DNA from: Streptomyces sp. NRRL S-337
GTDB lineage: Bacteria; Actinomycetota; Actinomycetes; Streptomycetales; Streptomycetaceae
Direction: 5' to 3'
NCBI RefSeq assembly: GCF_000720175.1
Contig: NZ_JOIX01000011.1
Location: 1 to 64,000 of the forward strand
Length of the DNA stretch: 64,000 nucleotides
The notes under the pieces were generated by a model. It ran no database searches and was not told the origin of the DNA. It saw only the letters and a program-made list of their open reading frames with translations. The position numbers were made by a program, and so were the translations under genes. This document shows positions 33,757 through 43,831 of the stretch, piece after piece (position 1 is the stretch's first letter; each line of letters opens with the position of its first letter).

Positions 33757-34655
33757 AGCACTCCCTTCCCGTCGCCTGGCCAGGCGGCGGCGTCATCTCA
33801 TGAACGTCTCTGGTTGCAGGGGTGGGGGATTGCTTGCGCCGGAAGGGGCTGCGCTCAGGAGGGCTGGCCCAAGAAGGGACAAGGGGCTTAAAGCCGTGCG
33901 CGGAGCCTGCGCGGGAACACTCGCCGAGACTCAGGGAGTCGCAGACGCTCAAGGCGCCATAACGCGAAAGCGGGGGCGGGCCAAGGCAGTGATGCCTCAG
34001 TCGCCGATGTCCCGGCTCAGCGAGGTGATTTCACTGTACAGCAAACCTTGTGCAGTGTCATGACCCACCACCGTCCGGAACGATTCAGCCACCAATACCG
34101 TCCGACGGCCCCGGAACTGGCAGCCTCAAAGATCAGTTACGGGAGAGCCCGCCTCATCGGGCCGGCCCTTGCCTCGCAGACCCGCTACAACCCGGGGGCA
34201 CGGTCCCCTGAGCGCCTTTCAGGCTGCCTCTCGGCGGAGGGTCCGGAGAGACGTACAGCGAAGACACAGGCAACGCAGCGGTCGCAGAGGAAGCCTGTGA
34301 GCTCCACGCTGAAGCCATGGGAATTTGCAGCGACTCCAAAGCGCTCGCGCTCTCAGGCAATCTCCCTCAGGGAACAGGTGAGCGCTTTTCCAAAGCCTTT
34401 CATGCCCCCAAGGGCAGAAGCATCAGTGTCGACGTTTCAGCATCGTTTGCCTTGGGCGACAGCGACCCAAGTCTTGAGACCTTTGGTGTTGAGCTTTTTC
34501 AGTGCTGCTCGATATCTGATTCGAGGCTAGCCGACCAGTTTATCGGGGACATCTGCAATCCTTCCTCAGCCACACACATTCGCTTTAGCCACACACTCAC
34601 AGACGAATGCACGCTCTCCACGACAGTGGGTAGCGATTTTGTCTATTACCTCAGA
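33757..34655. other. Gene-poor region, unusually A+T-rich on its right side
   Basis: No gene called. Bases 34400-34650 have visibly lower G+C than the rest of the window. On the minus strand, 34435-34530 reads Y-R-A-A-L-K-K-L-N-T-K-G-L-K-T-W-V-A-V-A and then a stop, which looks like a coding relic of unknown origin. The left part probably contains the promoter of the minus-strand MFS gene. Confidence 0.4.
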
Positions 34656-35309
34656 CTATTCATAGCACACCAGCCAGCCGATCTTCTCTGGGTAGGCGTC
34701 GAGGTACTCCTGCCGCTCTTGCTCAGAAAGACTCGCCCACCACTTGGCGTTCTCCTTCGGGTCCTTCTTCGAGGGTATGGCGCCCTCATCGAGCTGGGAG
34801 AAGCCCGCGACCTCCCGTGCGGCGTCCTTCGCCGTCTGGGCGCCGTAGTCCTTGTCGAGAGTGAAGGCGTCGATCTTCTGAAGGAGCTGCATCCCCTTCC
34901 AGTCAGCGGTACTGGCGTCGTCGAGGCCGTACTGGATTTCGTTCTGGTAACCCTCCATCACCGCGACGCGCACGGCCTGACCTTCCTGGGTTTCCTCGTC
35001 GGCGTTGCCGGTGGGGCAGGAGCTGTTGTCCGTGACGTTGCCGTGGTCATCGACGGTGAATCCGTCGGCCTCGGCTATGCGCACACTTCGGCGCAATTGG
35101 TCCTGGGCCGACTTCATTTCGACGTGGACGGTGTCCAGGATAGCGGCGATGGAGGTGACGTCGGACTGCGCGGTGCCGAGCTGGGTCTCACTCGCCTCCA
35201 TCTTCATGAAGGCGTAGTGGGAGTCCGTCCCCTGCCACTCACTCGCGTGCAGCGGGCCAGTCACCTTGTGCCGGTGCCGGACCTGGGCCTCCTCCAGCGA
35301 CTCTGCCAC
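34656..35309 (-). pseudogene. Alpha/beta hydrolase of the DUF1023 type, N-terminal helical half only
   Basis: 217 residues, almost all helical: long amphipathic helices with V-T-S-I-A-A-I-L-D-T-V-H-V-E-M-K-S, then G-F-T-V-D-D-H-G-N-V. Near the end, K-D-P-K-E-N-A-K-W-W-A-S-L-S-E-Q-E-R-Q-E-Y-L is followed by Y-P-E-K-I-G-W-L. In intact streptomycete proteins this WXG-like half leads into the hydrolase domain. Here the frame ends four residues later, so the catalytic domain is missing. The start is also uncertain. Confidence 0.6.
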
Positions 35310-35832
35310 CAGGGGCTTGGTCCGCGGGTTGCCAGGAGTGTTCCAGTTCGCTGGCCTCCGTGCGTAGATGCCGCCACCCGCTGACGGTCAAGCGCGCAGG
35401 ATGGAGATCGGGCACCTCAAAGCACCCGGTCAGGTGCAACACAGTTGACTGCACTCTGGGGAGGGGGCCTCGCCCAACCCCCGCCTCGTGACCCAGGGAT
35501 GCCTCAACCCCAATCCCCCGCCCGCAGTAGCCGCTGAGGTTCCTCCAACCTTCTTGAGGACGAACGTCCGCGGCACGCAGACCCTCCTCGACGACCGCGA
35601 TGCGGCGCGGCGCGGCGCGGCGACGGAACGGTTCGCGGAGCCCGGGCTCATCAATCGGGCAGTGGGCGTTGCCGCGGCGCCGGCAGGGTCGGCTACTCCC
35701 AGTGGTAGCGGTCACGGTGGCGGACGGCAGCCGCGCCGCGTACGAGGCGATCGCCGACGCGGCGCGGCTGCGAGAGCTCGCGGTGCTGCCGAGTGAGGAG
35801 CACGGCACGTCGGCGTGCCGGGCCCCGCACCC
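35310..35832. other. Intergenic, no gene seen
   Basis: Short frames on both strands lack coherent codon bias. Nothing resembles a known family, RNA gene or repeat. Confidence 0.4.
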
Positions 35833-36282
35833 CTACACGCGGAGCAGGCCGAGACAGCGGTGCAGCCATGGGGCCGTAGCGAAGACGAAGAGGCCGAAGG
35901 CGAGCAGGACGACGACGTCGGCCGCGCCCGCGCCGAGGCTGCTGTGCCGAACTCCGTATACCGCGTAGAGGTTCGACGCCAGGTCCGCGAGCATCGTCAG
36001 GCAGGTGAGGTACAGCCCGGTCCGGCACCCTTTCAGGAGCAGGGCTCCGGAGAGCGAGTCGAAGACGATCAGCGAGTTCCAGAAGCCGTTGAGCCACAAC
36101 GGCGCCCAGGCGCGGGAGCGGAAGCCCCACAGGACGAGCTCGACCAGGTGCACGCATGCGCCGTACAGCATGGCCGCAGCGATGAGGGCTGCGACGGCGC
36201 GGGGGGCGGGCGGGAGCAGGCTCAGCCCCCGCAGGCGCGTGCGCCACCACGTCCTGCCGCTTCGACTGCTTCGCTGGTCCAC
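35833..36282 (-). CDS. Small membrane protein
   Basis: 149 residues from a GTG start. After a basic N-terminus, four hydrophobic helices are visible (A-V-A-A-L-I-A-A-A-M-L-Y-G; F-W-N-S-L-I-V-F-D; L-Y-L-T-C-L-T-M-L-A-D; D-V-V-V-L-L-A-F-G-L-F-V-F). The ends are charged and should be cytosolic. No family recognised. It follows the frameshifted MFS gene by about 50 bases on the same strand, so it may be the last gene of the NRPS-MFS transcription unit. Confidence 0.6.
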   Translation of the reverse strand: MDQRSSRSGRTWWRTRLRGLSLLPPAPRAVAALIAAAMLYGACVHLVELVLWGFRSRAWAPLWLNGFWNSLIVFDSLSGALLLKGCRTGLYLTCLTMLADLASNLYAVYGVRHSSLGAGAADVVVLLAFGLFVFATAPWLHRCLGLLRV

Positions 36283-36330
36283 CTGTGCCGACTCCTCCTT
36301 CTGTCCCTGCTGCTGTCCCGGTCCCGCTGG

Positions 36331-37559
36331 TCACGCCGGATCGACCTCGTGGACCGGCTCGCGCGATGCCTCATCCACTGCCGCCCACCGCTGTTCTGGG
36401 CGTGTGAAGAGATACCCGGCCGCCACGAGGACCACCGACGCCATCGCCACCAGGACCGCCTTGAAGTTGACCACAGCGATGAGGCCGGCGCCGGAGGCCA
36501 TGGCCAACATCTGCGGCAGGGTCATCATCACGTTGAACCCGGAGTAGACCCGGCCGACCAGCTCCGGGGCGGTGCAGCGCAGTCCGACCGTGGTCAGGCC
36601 GACCGCGATCCAGGGCATGCTCGCCCCGCACAGGACCATGCCGGTCGCGACGGCCGGGAGGGCGGGAATGGTTTCGAGGAGGGCTCCCACGGCAAACGCC
36701 GCCATGCCGAGGGCCACCAGTATCCCCTCACCGATGCGCCGCCCGATGCGGGCAGCGGTCAGGCCGGCCGCAATGGCACCGGCGCCCTGCCCGGCGAGCA
36801 GCACCCCCAGGAAGGTCGGGGGCCGTCCGAGGCCCTCGTCGACAACGGCGAGCCCGACCGTCTCGGCAAGCCCCATGGCGACCATGGTCAGCGCGCACGC
36901 GACGGCGAGCTGCCGCAGCACGACCGTCCTCGCGAGGTGCCTGACCCCCTCGGTGATCTCCCGGTGCCAGCTGTCGCCGCTGCGCTCCGGGGCGCTCTCG
37001 CGGAACCGGACCGCCGTCAGGAACGCGACGGCGGCCAGCATCAGGACGATGTTGGCGGCCACGACGGCCTGCGCGCCGAAGGCCGCGAAGAGCCCGGCCC
37101 CGGCGATCGGGAGATCAGGCGAAGGCCCTGCTTGACCGTCTGCGTCAGTGCGTTGGCGTCGGCGAGTTGGCCCTCGGGCACGAGGACGCGCAGGAAGGCC
37201 GCCTGTGCCGGGTCCACGAAGCTGAACGAGAGTCCGTACAGCAGCATCACCAGGTAGATCAGCCAGATCTGCCCGCTGTCCTGGACCAGGAGCAGCGACG
37301 ACACCACGGCGGCCGTACCGAGGTATAGGCCCATGAGCAGAGGGCGTCTGCGGTACCGGTCGGCGGTCGTGCCGCCGACCGGTGCGCAGAGCGTCCCCAC
37401 GATCACGAGGAAGAAGGTGAACGCGGCGGCGGAGTTGCTGCCCGTCAGCTCCTTGACCCAGATGCCCGCCACAAGCCAGAGCATCGTGTCACCGAGGATC
37501 GCGCAGAGCTGTCCCAGAATGAACCACCGGACAGTGCGCTCGGCCAAGAGCCGTCTCAT
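36331..37559 (-). pseudogene. MFS exporter with a single frameshift
   Basis: The first 150 codons (from the ATG at 37559) and the last 243 codons are two frames of one MFS protein of about 410 residues: D-R-Y-R-R-R-P-L-L-M-G in the 2-3 loop, G-R-R-I-G-E-G-I-L-V in the 8-9 loop. The shift is near 37110, within a G+C-rich stretch. The ATG overlaps the NRPS stop (ATGA), so this was the exporter of the peptide made by that NRPS. A sequencing error could explain the shift. Confidence 0.8.
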
Positions 37560-40409
37560 GCGTTGTGCTTCCCTTCCGACTTTCTGAGCTGTTGCGCGTC
37601 GTTGCCGAGGGCCTCAGCAAGCACCGGGCCGAGTGCTGCGACGGCCTTGACGCCGAGCAGGTCGGCATGGCGGCAGTCGATGTGGTGTTCAGCGGTCGCG
37701 CCCGCCACATACGGCTGCCAGGCATCCAAGGCCGTGACCGCGTCGTCCGGGCGACCGCGTGTCGCGGTGACGAACAGGACGTCGCAGTCGACGGTGCCGG
37801 GCGTGTGGGTACGGATCAGGCGGCTGCTGTGCACGGCAGTGTCGAGGACGGCAGCCACGGTCTCCTCACCGCGCTTGAGCCGCTGGGCATGTTCCTTGCA
37901 CAGCAGCGCGAGGATGTCCCGCCGGTCCGCCCTCCGCTCCACGAGCTCCCGCACCGCGCTCCCTGCGCCGGGCAGCAGCGCCGCGAGCACTTCGTCCTCG
38001 GCCTCAGCGTCGAGGGTCGCCGGGTCCTTGACGATGTCGTCGGCCGGATAGGAGTCGAGTAGCGCGAGAAACGCGACCTGCTGCCCGTCCTTCTCCAGGA
38101 GCCGGGCCATGGCGTGCGCTACGGTGCCGCCGAGCGACCAGCCGAGCAGGTGGTACGGGCCTTCCGGCTGTACCTCCCGAATGCGGGCGACATAGTCCCC
38201 GGCCATCTCCTCGATGGAGGCGGGCCGGGCGTAGGGCTCGGTGATGCCGCGTGCCTGGAGCCCGTACAGCGGGCGCTGTGGGCCCACGTGTCCGAGCAGA
38301 GCCGCGTAGTTCCAGCTCAGCCCGAGGACGGGGGGGCACGCAGAAGAGCGGGGCCGCGCTGCCGGTGGTGCGCAGCGGCAGCAGCGTGTCGAGGGCGTTG
38401 TCCGGTGCACCTTCGCCCAGCCGTGCGCTCAGCCCGGCGACGGTCGGGGTCTCGAACAGCGCGCGCAGGCCGAGTTCGCCGCCGAATGTCTCACGCACCG
38501 CGCTCATCAGCCGCACCGCGAGCAGCGAGTGCCCGCCGAGCGCGAAGAAGTCGTCGTCGAGCCCGACCTCCGGAACGCCCAGTGCGTCGGCGAAGAGGGA
38601 GCACAGCACCAACTCCTGCGGGGTGCCCGGCATGCGCCCTGCCGGGCCGACCGGCAGGGCGGGCGCGGGCAGAGCCCGCTTGTCCAGTTTTCCGTGGTGC
38701 GTAGTCGGCAGGGCATCGAGACGTACGAACGCGGAGGGCACCATGTAGTCGGGCAGCTGTCCCACGGCGTACGCGCGCAACGCCGCCGCGTCCCACTCGT
38801 CCCGCTCCAGCACGACATACGCCACCAGGCGCTTGTCCCCCGGCCGGTCCTCACGTGCGATGACGGCGGCCTGCAGCACGTCCTCGTGGCGCAGGAGAAC
38901 TGCTTCGATCTCGCCGGGTTCGATGCGGAAGCCGCGCAGCTTCACCTGGTCGTCGGCGCGGCCGACGAACACCAGCTGGCCGTTCCCGCCCCAGCGCACC
39001 AGGTCGCCGGTGCGGTACATGCGCGCGCCCGGGACGAAGGGGTCGGCCACGAAACGCTCGGCGGTCAGGCCGGGGCGATCGATGTATCCGCGCGCCAACG
39101 CCTCACCCGAGACGTAAAGTTCACCCACGACCCCTCGTGGCGCCAGCCGCAAGTGCGAGTCCAAGACGTACAGGTGTGTGTTCCACACCGGGCAGCCGAT
39201 CGGGACCGTGCCGACCTCGACGCCCGTGCCGGTGCCGAAGGTGACCTGGATCGTGGTCTCCGTCGGCCCATACAGGTTCACCGGCGCCACACCCCACACC
39301 TCGGCCGCAGCCGCTGCCAGCGACGTCCGCAGCGGCTCACCACCGACGAACACCCGCCGAAGTGAAGCCACTTGAGCTGCCTGTGGTACCTCCAGAACCG
39401 CCGTGAGGAGCGTGGGTACGAACTGCGCCACCGTCACCCTCTGATCCAGCATGAACGCGACCAGCCGCTCCGGATCCTTGGCCACCTCGTCACCAGCCAC
39501 GCATACCGTGGCCCCCGACACCAGCGGCAGCCACGACTCCCACACCGCCGCATCAAAGCCCGGCGACGTGCGCGCCAGCACACGATCCCCCACACCCATG
39601 CCGAACTCGGCCCGCATCCAGGACATGTGATTCACCGCGCCCCGCTGGGTGACCACCACGCCCTTCGGGCGCCCCGTGGAGCCGGACGTATAGATCACAT
39701 AGGCACCGTCTCCGCCCGCCATGGCTGGCAGATCAACTTCCTCGACCCTGCTCTGGTCCAGAGGGACTTGGGTGAGTCCGGATGGCACCAACTCAGCCGT
39801 CTTCCCCACCACAACCACCGCGGTCGGCCCGGCCTCACCCAACACCGAGGCGATGCGCTCCGCAGGCAGTCCGGCGTCGCACGGCAACCACGCCGCCCCC
39901 GACAACGCCACGCCCACCTGTGCCACCACCCAGTCCACAGACCGGGGCACCACCACACCCACCACACGACCAGCACCCGCATCGCAGGCCGCCAACCGGG
40001 ACGCCAGCGCTCCGGCCTCCTGCCACAACTCTCCATACGAGAGTGTGGACTTGCCATCCACCACAGCCACCGCATCCGGGTCCGCCTCGACCTGCTCCCG
40101 GAGCAGCGACACCAACGTCGCCCCCTCCGGGACAGTCACCTCGCGGCCCTGTCCGGCGGCGAGCACACTCTGGCGCTAGCCGTCCGAGAGCACGTCCACG
40201 CCACTCACGGGCGCGTGCGGCCGCGCCACCGCGCCGGCCAGGAAGCGAACGAATGAATCGACCAGGGACCGCGCGGTGTCGGCGTCGAAGAGGTCGGCCG
40301 AGTACTCAAGCTCGCCGTCCAGACCCTGGCTCAGCGTGAACGACAAGTCGAACTTGGCGGCCGTGGCGGGAACCGGTTCGGGCCGGGCGGTCAGGCCGTA
40401 CGTGTCCAC
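37556..40409 (-). pseudogene. NRPS termination module relic: partial C, A, T and TE
   Basis: From 40409 the end of a condensation domain (L-S-F-T-L-S-Q-G-L-D-G) is followed by an in-frame TAG at 40178-40176, then a complete adenylation domain. A3 [12 protein letters not shown]5 [10 protein letters not shown]7 Y-R-T-G-D-L-V-R-W and A10 G-K-L-D-K-R-A-L are all readable. The carrier domain has [13 protein letters not shown] frameshift at a run of seven G (38330-38336) precedes the thioesterase (G-W-S-L-G-G; end at 37556). By PheA alignment the pocket code is D-A-W-Q-F-G-L-I-Q, closest to glutamine-type codes I know. The upstream modules are gone. Confidence 0.88.
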
Positions 40410-40661
40410 AGAAGGGTCATTTCGAACACCGGGCGCACCCAGGCCGCCCGCAAACGCTCTCCCGAGGACTATGAATCACGCCCCCACGCCCGCACATCGG
40501 TCATTCCACCGATACGCGCTCTCTCAGTGGCGGGCTGACGCCTACGCGCTCACAAGGCGTTCATGGACCGCGACCTGCCGGAGGGCGATAAGAGGAGTTC
40601 TTGGACTTCAACAACGTGACAGGCTGGCTGGTCACCCGGCTGATCCGAGCGAGGGCAGGAA

Positions 40662-41063
40662 TCAGGCTCCGGCGATGGTCCGGCCCGGCATCGGCTCCGC
40701 GAGCGCGGCCCGCAAGGCCGGCGCGCCGAAGGGGTCGGCGAAGTACTGCGTCTCGTGCACCACGTGCTGGTCGGTGAATTCCATGATGCTCACCGAGTAC
40801 GAAGGCACACCGTCGTAGGTGATGAGGCATTCGCTCACCCACAGATTCGCATGGCCGGTGATCCGCTGGACGGTGAAGTGCCGGTCGGCCGGGTGCCCGC
40901 CGCGTTGCGCCGAGATCGTCGCTCGGCCCCCGAACCGCTCACCTGACTGCGGATAGTCCAGGATCGCGTCCGTGGCGTAGATGGCGTGCTCGGCTTCGGC
41001 GTCCCCGCGTTCCCAAGCCCGCCAATGCTCCTCGATCGCGGCCCTCGTCAGGGAGTCAGACAT
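40662..41063 (-). CDS. SnoaL-like (NTF2-fold) protein
   Basis: 133 residues from the ATG at 41063. NTF2/SnoaL pattern: H-W-R-A-W-E-R-G-D-A-E-A-E-H-A-I-Y, D-A-I-L-D-Y-P-Q-S-G-E-R-F-G-G, a central strand pair, and H-V-V-H-E-T-Q-Y-F-A-D-P-F. Such small cone-shaped proteins act as isomerases, cyclases or binding proteins; the substrate is unknown. It lies between the NRPS relic and the MarR gene, transcribed away from the latter. Confidence 0.85.
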   Translation of the reverse strand: MSDSLTRAAIEEHWRAWERGDAEAEHAIYATDAILDYPQSGERFGGRATISAQRGGHPADRHFTVQRITGHANLWVSECLITYDGVPSYSVSIMEFTDQHVVHETQYFADPFGAPALRAALAEPMPGRTIAGA

Positions 41064-41341
41064 CCATGGCACCGCCCTTCCGTAGCGGTGACAGCCTAGG
41101 CACTCCGGGCCACAGCCGGCCCGGAGCCAGACGGACCTGGGCTGCCAAGTCCTCCCTTTGGCCGGATCACAGGCGGGAGCCCTCCACCGTAGCAACGGCC
41201 GGTAGCCCTCCACAGTGGCAACGGCGTCGAGTGACCGGCACCCTGCTCAGCCCCTCTTCGATATCGACCGCCAACTCCCTTGAGGTCCTCGTCGCCAGCC
41301 GGAAGACAGCAGAAGCAACCGCTGAAAGCAATGGCTGAAGC

Positions 41342-41365
41342 AACAGCACTTATATAAGCGCTGTT
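41342..41365. promoter_or_regulatory. 24-base palindrome, candidate MarR operator overlapping the promoter
   Basis: Arms AACAGC and GCTGTT flank a TTATATAA centre with one mismatched pair, ending three bases before the MarR ATG at 41369. The central TATATA is well placed as a -10 box for a transcript starting at or next to the ATG, so the mRNA may be leaderless. MarR binding here would block its own operon. Confidence 0.7.
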
Positions 41366-41368
41366 ACG

Positions 41369-41878
41369 ATGCGACGCATGGCCGACAACCATGCACGCGA
41401 CCCGACGCAGCAGAGCCTCTGGCGGTCCCTGCGGCTGGTTCAGGCATCCATAGACGCCGACATCGCCCGGGTCTACTCCGAGCAACAGATCGAGGGGCTC
41501 AAGCCCAGCTTCGTCATGGAGTTGCTCCGGCTTCACGCCTGCGGACCCATGACCATCGCGGAACTGGCCGAGTCGGTTCAGCGCACGCATTCGGCGCTCA
41601 GCCAGAAGGTCGCCGCGATGCGCACGGCCGGCTGGGTCCAGACCGTCGTGGGCGACGACGCACGCACCAGGAAGGTGACGCTCACCGACAAAGCCCGCAG
41701 CGTCGTCGGTCGCCTGGCGGCGGAATGGCGGGCCACCGAGGCCGCCCTCGCTGACCTGGAAGCCGAAATTCCCTACCCGCTCTCCCAGGCCGTCACCGAC
41801 ATCGAGCGGGCCCTGGAGCACAAGAGCTTCCACGACCGGATCGCCGAGAAGCTGGCCAAGGATCCCGCATGGGACTGA
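41369..41878 (+). CDS. MarR-family regulator
   Basis: 169 residues from the ATG at 41369 (or 166 from 41378). Winged helix: P-M-T-I-A-E-L-A-E-S-V-Q-R-T-H-S-A-L-S-Q-K-V, then the wing D-D-A-R-T-R-K-V-T-L-T. Neither start has a Shine-Dalgarno sequence, which fits leaderless translation from the operator-promoter immediately upstream. Its 3' end overlaps the MFS gene by 10 bases. It should repress both genes until a ligand, probably the exported compound, binds. Confidence 0.92.
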   Translation: MRRMADNHARDPTQQSLWRSLRLVQASIDADIARVYSEQQIEGLKPSFVMELLRLHACGPMTIAELAESVQRTHSALSQKVAAMRTAGWVQTVVGDDARTRKVTLTDKARSVVGRLAAEWRATEAALADLEAEIPYPLSQAVTDIERALEHKSFHDRIAEKLAKDPAWD

Positions 41879-43125
41879 AGCGCACGCTGATCGACGTGAC
41901 TCCGTTACGGTCGTCACCGCCGTTCCGACGGTTGTGGGTCGGCCAGACCCTGTCCGGTTTCGGCAGCCAGATGACGCTCGTCGCCGTCATGTTCCAGGTC
42001 TGGCAGATGACGAAGAGCCCCACGTGGACGGGTGCCGTCGGGCTGGCCCAGGCGGTTCCGCTCATCGCGCTCGGACTGTTCGCCGGATCGCTCGTCGACC
42101 GGGTGGACCGCCGGAAGTTCTACCTGCTCACGACCAGCGGACAGGCCGTGTGTTCGCTCCTCCTCGCACTCCAGAGCTTCCTCGGGCACGTCCCTGCTGC
42201 CGGCGTGCTGGGGCTCGTCGCACTCCAGTCATGCTGCGTCGCCGGCGGCGGCCCGGCCTCGCGCACCTTCCTTCCGCGCCTTCTCCCCCAGCACCAACTG
42301 GCCGCAGGACTGGCGTTGAGACGCATCGCCTTCCAGGGCGCCATGCTGCTCGGTCCCGCGCTCGGCGGATTGATCGTGGGTGGCTTGGGAGTCGGCACCT
42401 GCTACCTGATCGACGCCTTGACGTTCGTCGCCGCGTTCTACGGTGCCTTCGGCTTGCCGCAGATGAACCCGGGAGACGAGCCCGCACGGCCCGGCCTGCG
42501 GGGGGTGCTGGACGGCCTGGCCTTCTTGGGCCGCACCCCCGTCATTCGCGGGGCCCTGCTCACAGACCTGGCCACCACCGTGTTGTCCATGCCCATCAGC
42601 CTGTTTCCCTTGATCAACGCCGAACGGTTCGGCGGCAACCCCCGCACCCTCGGACTGTTCCTCACAGCCATCGCCGTCGGCGGCGTTGCAGCGTCACTCT
42701 TCTCCGGAACCTTCACCCGACTCCCCCGCCCCGGCCTGGTCATGCTCGGCGGTTCCGCCACCTGGGGCGCAGCATTGACGCTGTTCGGCCTGTCACCTCA
42801 CCCATGGAGCGGTTTGGCCTTCCTCGTCATCGCCGGCGCCGCCGACACCGTCTCCGTCATCTCCCGGAGCACCGTCGTCCAGACGCACACGCCCCACGAG
42901 CTACTCGGCCGCGTCGGCGCAGCGGAACAGATCGTCGGGCAAGCCGGACCCGACATCGGCAACATGCGCGGCGGCCTCGTGGCAGATGTCACCTCGGGAG
43001 CAGCAGCCCTCGTCAGCGGTGGCCTGCTCTGCCTCGGCGCCGTAGCTGTGGTAGCCGCCACGACGGCAGACCTGCGCAGTTCCTCCACGTCCCGCTCCGC
43101 CCACACAGCCTCGGCCAGCCCATAG
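41869..43125 (+). CDS. MFS exporter (EntS-like)
   Basis: 418 residues with about 12 transmembrane helices. The 2-3 loop is S-L-V-D-R-V-D-R-R-K-F-Y, and R-L-W-V-G-Q-T-L-S-G-F-G-S-Q near the N-terminus is typical of enterobactin-exporter-like MFS proteins of actinomycetes. The start overlaps the MarR stop by 10 bases, so both are one unit. The C-terminal tail is Ser/Thr-rich, cytosolic. Its 3' end abuts a truncated recombinase-associated gene on the other strand. Confidence 0.9.
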   Translation: MGLKRTLIDVTPLRSSPPFRRLWVGQTLSGFGSQMTLVAVMFQVWQMTKSPTWTGAVGLAQAVPLIALGLFAGSLVDRVDRRKFYLLTTSGQAVCSLLLALQSFLGHVPAAGVLGLVALQSCCVAGGGPASRTFLPRLLPQHQLAAGLALRRIAFQGAMLLGPALGGLIVGGLGVGTCYLIDALTFVAAFYGAFGLPQMNPGDEPARPGLRGVLDGLAFLGRTPVIRGALLTDLATTVLSMPISLFPLINAERFGGNPRTLGLFLTAIAVGGVAASLFSGTFTRLPRPGLVMLGGSATWGAALTLFGLSPHPWSGLAFLVIAGAADTVSVISRSTVVQTHTPHELLGRVGAAEQIVGQAGPDIGNMRGGLVADVTSGAAALVSGGLLCLGAVAVVAATTADLRSSSTSRSAHTASASP

Positions 43126-43129
43126 GCCC

Positions 43130-43831
43130 GCGCACGAGCGCCGGACCCGGTCGAACAGTGAGGCGTCGAGATCCTCCAGATGCGGGCTCCGGTTGAGGAG
43201 AAGCAGTTGGCAGACGACCATCGGCAGCAGCGTGTCGTCGTCCTGCCCCAGTTGATAGCCCCAGGACGCGAATACCGCGCGGATGCGGGCAATCTCGCTG
43301 CTCACCAGGCCGCGTCCAAAGACCCGCCAGGGCAGGGTGAGTCGCTGGAAGCTGCCGAGTCGGTGGAATTCGTTGAAGGGGCCCAACAGGTAGGCGTGCG
43401 CCGCGAGATATGGGCGGACCTCGTCATTGACAGTCCAGGACGTGCTGGTGGAACTCGGTCTGGTTGCGGCCGAGCAGATGGATCCACTCCTGTGGGGTCC
43501 ATCCCCAAAAGGTTCGGCCGGTCTCCGTGCAACGTGTCAGCAGCACACCGATCACGTCGAGCATGGCGCGCCGACGGTGCGGGGTGGGTGGCGAGTCCAG
43601 AGCGGCATTGACCGCCTCCAGCGGGGCCAGCAGACGGCGGATCACCCGCCAGCCGGCAGCGGACGGATCGTGGTCCTTAAGCCGGCGTAGATTCCGCACC
43701 CCGAGTTCGCTCACTGCCAGTGCCTCGGCGGGCCGGATCTCAACAGCAGTGTCGTAGTGGTCAGGGATGATCGGCCAGGACCAGCGTTCGGGCCCGTTCT
43801 CCGCAGGCAGGGCCAGCCGAGATGTACTCAC
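43130..43831 (-). pseudogene. Integrase-associated protein, frameshifted and 3'-truncated
   Basis: It starts at a GTG overlapping the integrase stop (GTGA). The first about 135 codons include A-L-A-V-S-E-L-G-V-R-N-L-R-R-L-K and F-W-G-W-T-P-Q-E-W-I-H-L-L-G-R. One base too many near 43425 shifts the frame. The continuation (G-P-F-N-E-F-H-R-L-G-S-F-Q-R-L, then L-L-N-R-S-P-H-L-E-D-L-D) is cut at the MFS gene. It was probably the second of the two- or three-gene tyrosine-recombinase sets common on actinomycete mobile islands. Confidence 0.65.
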
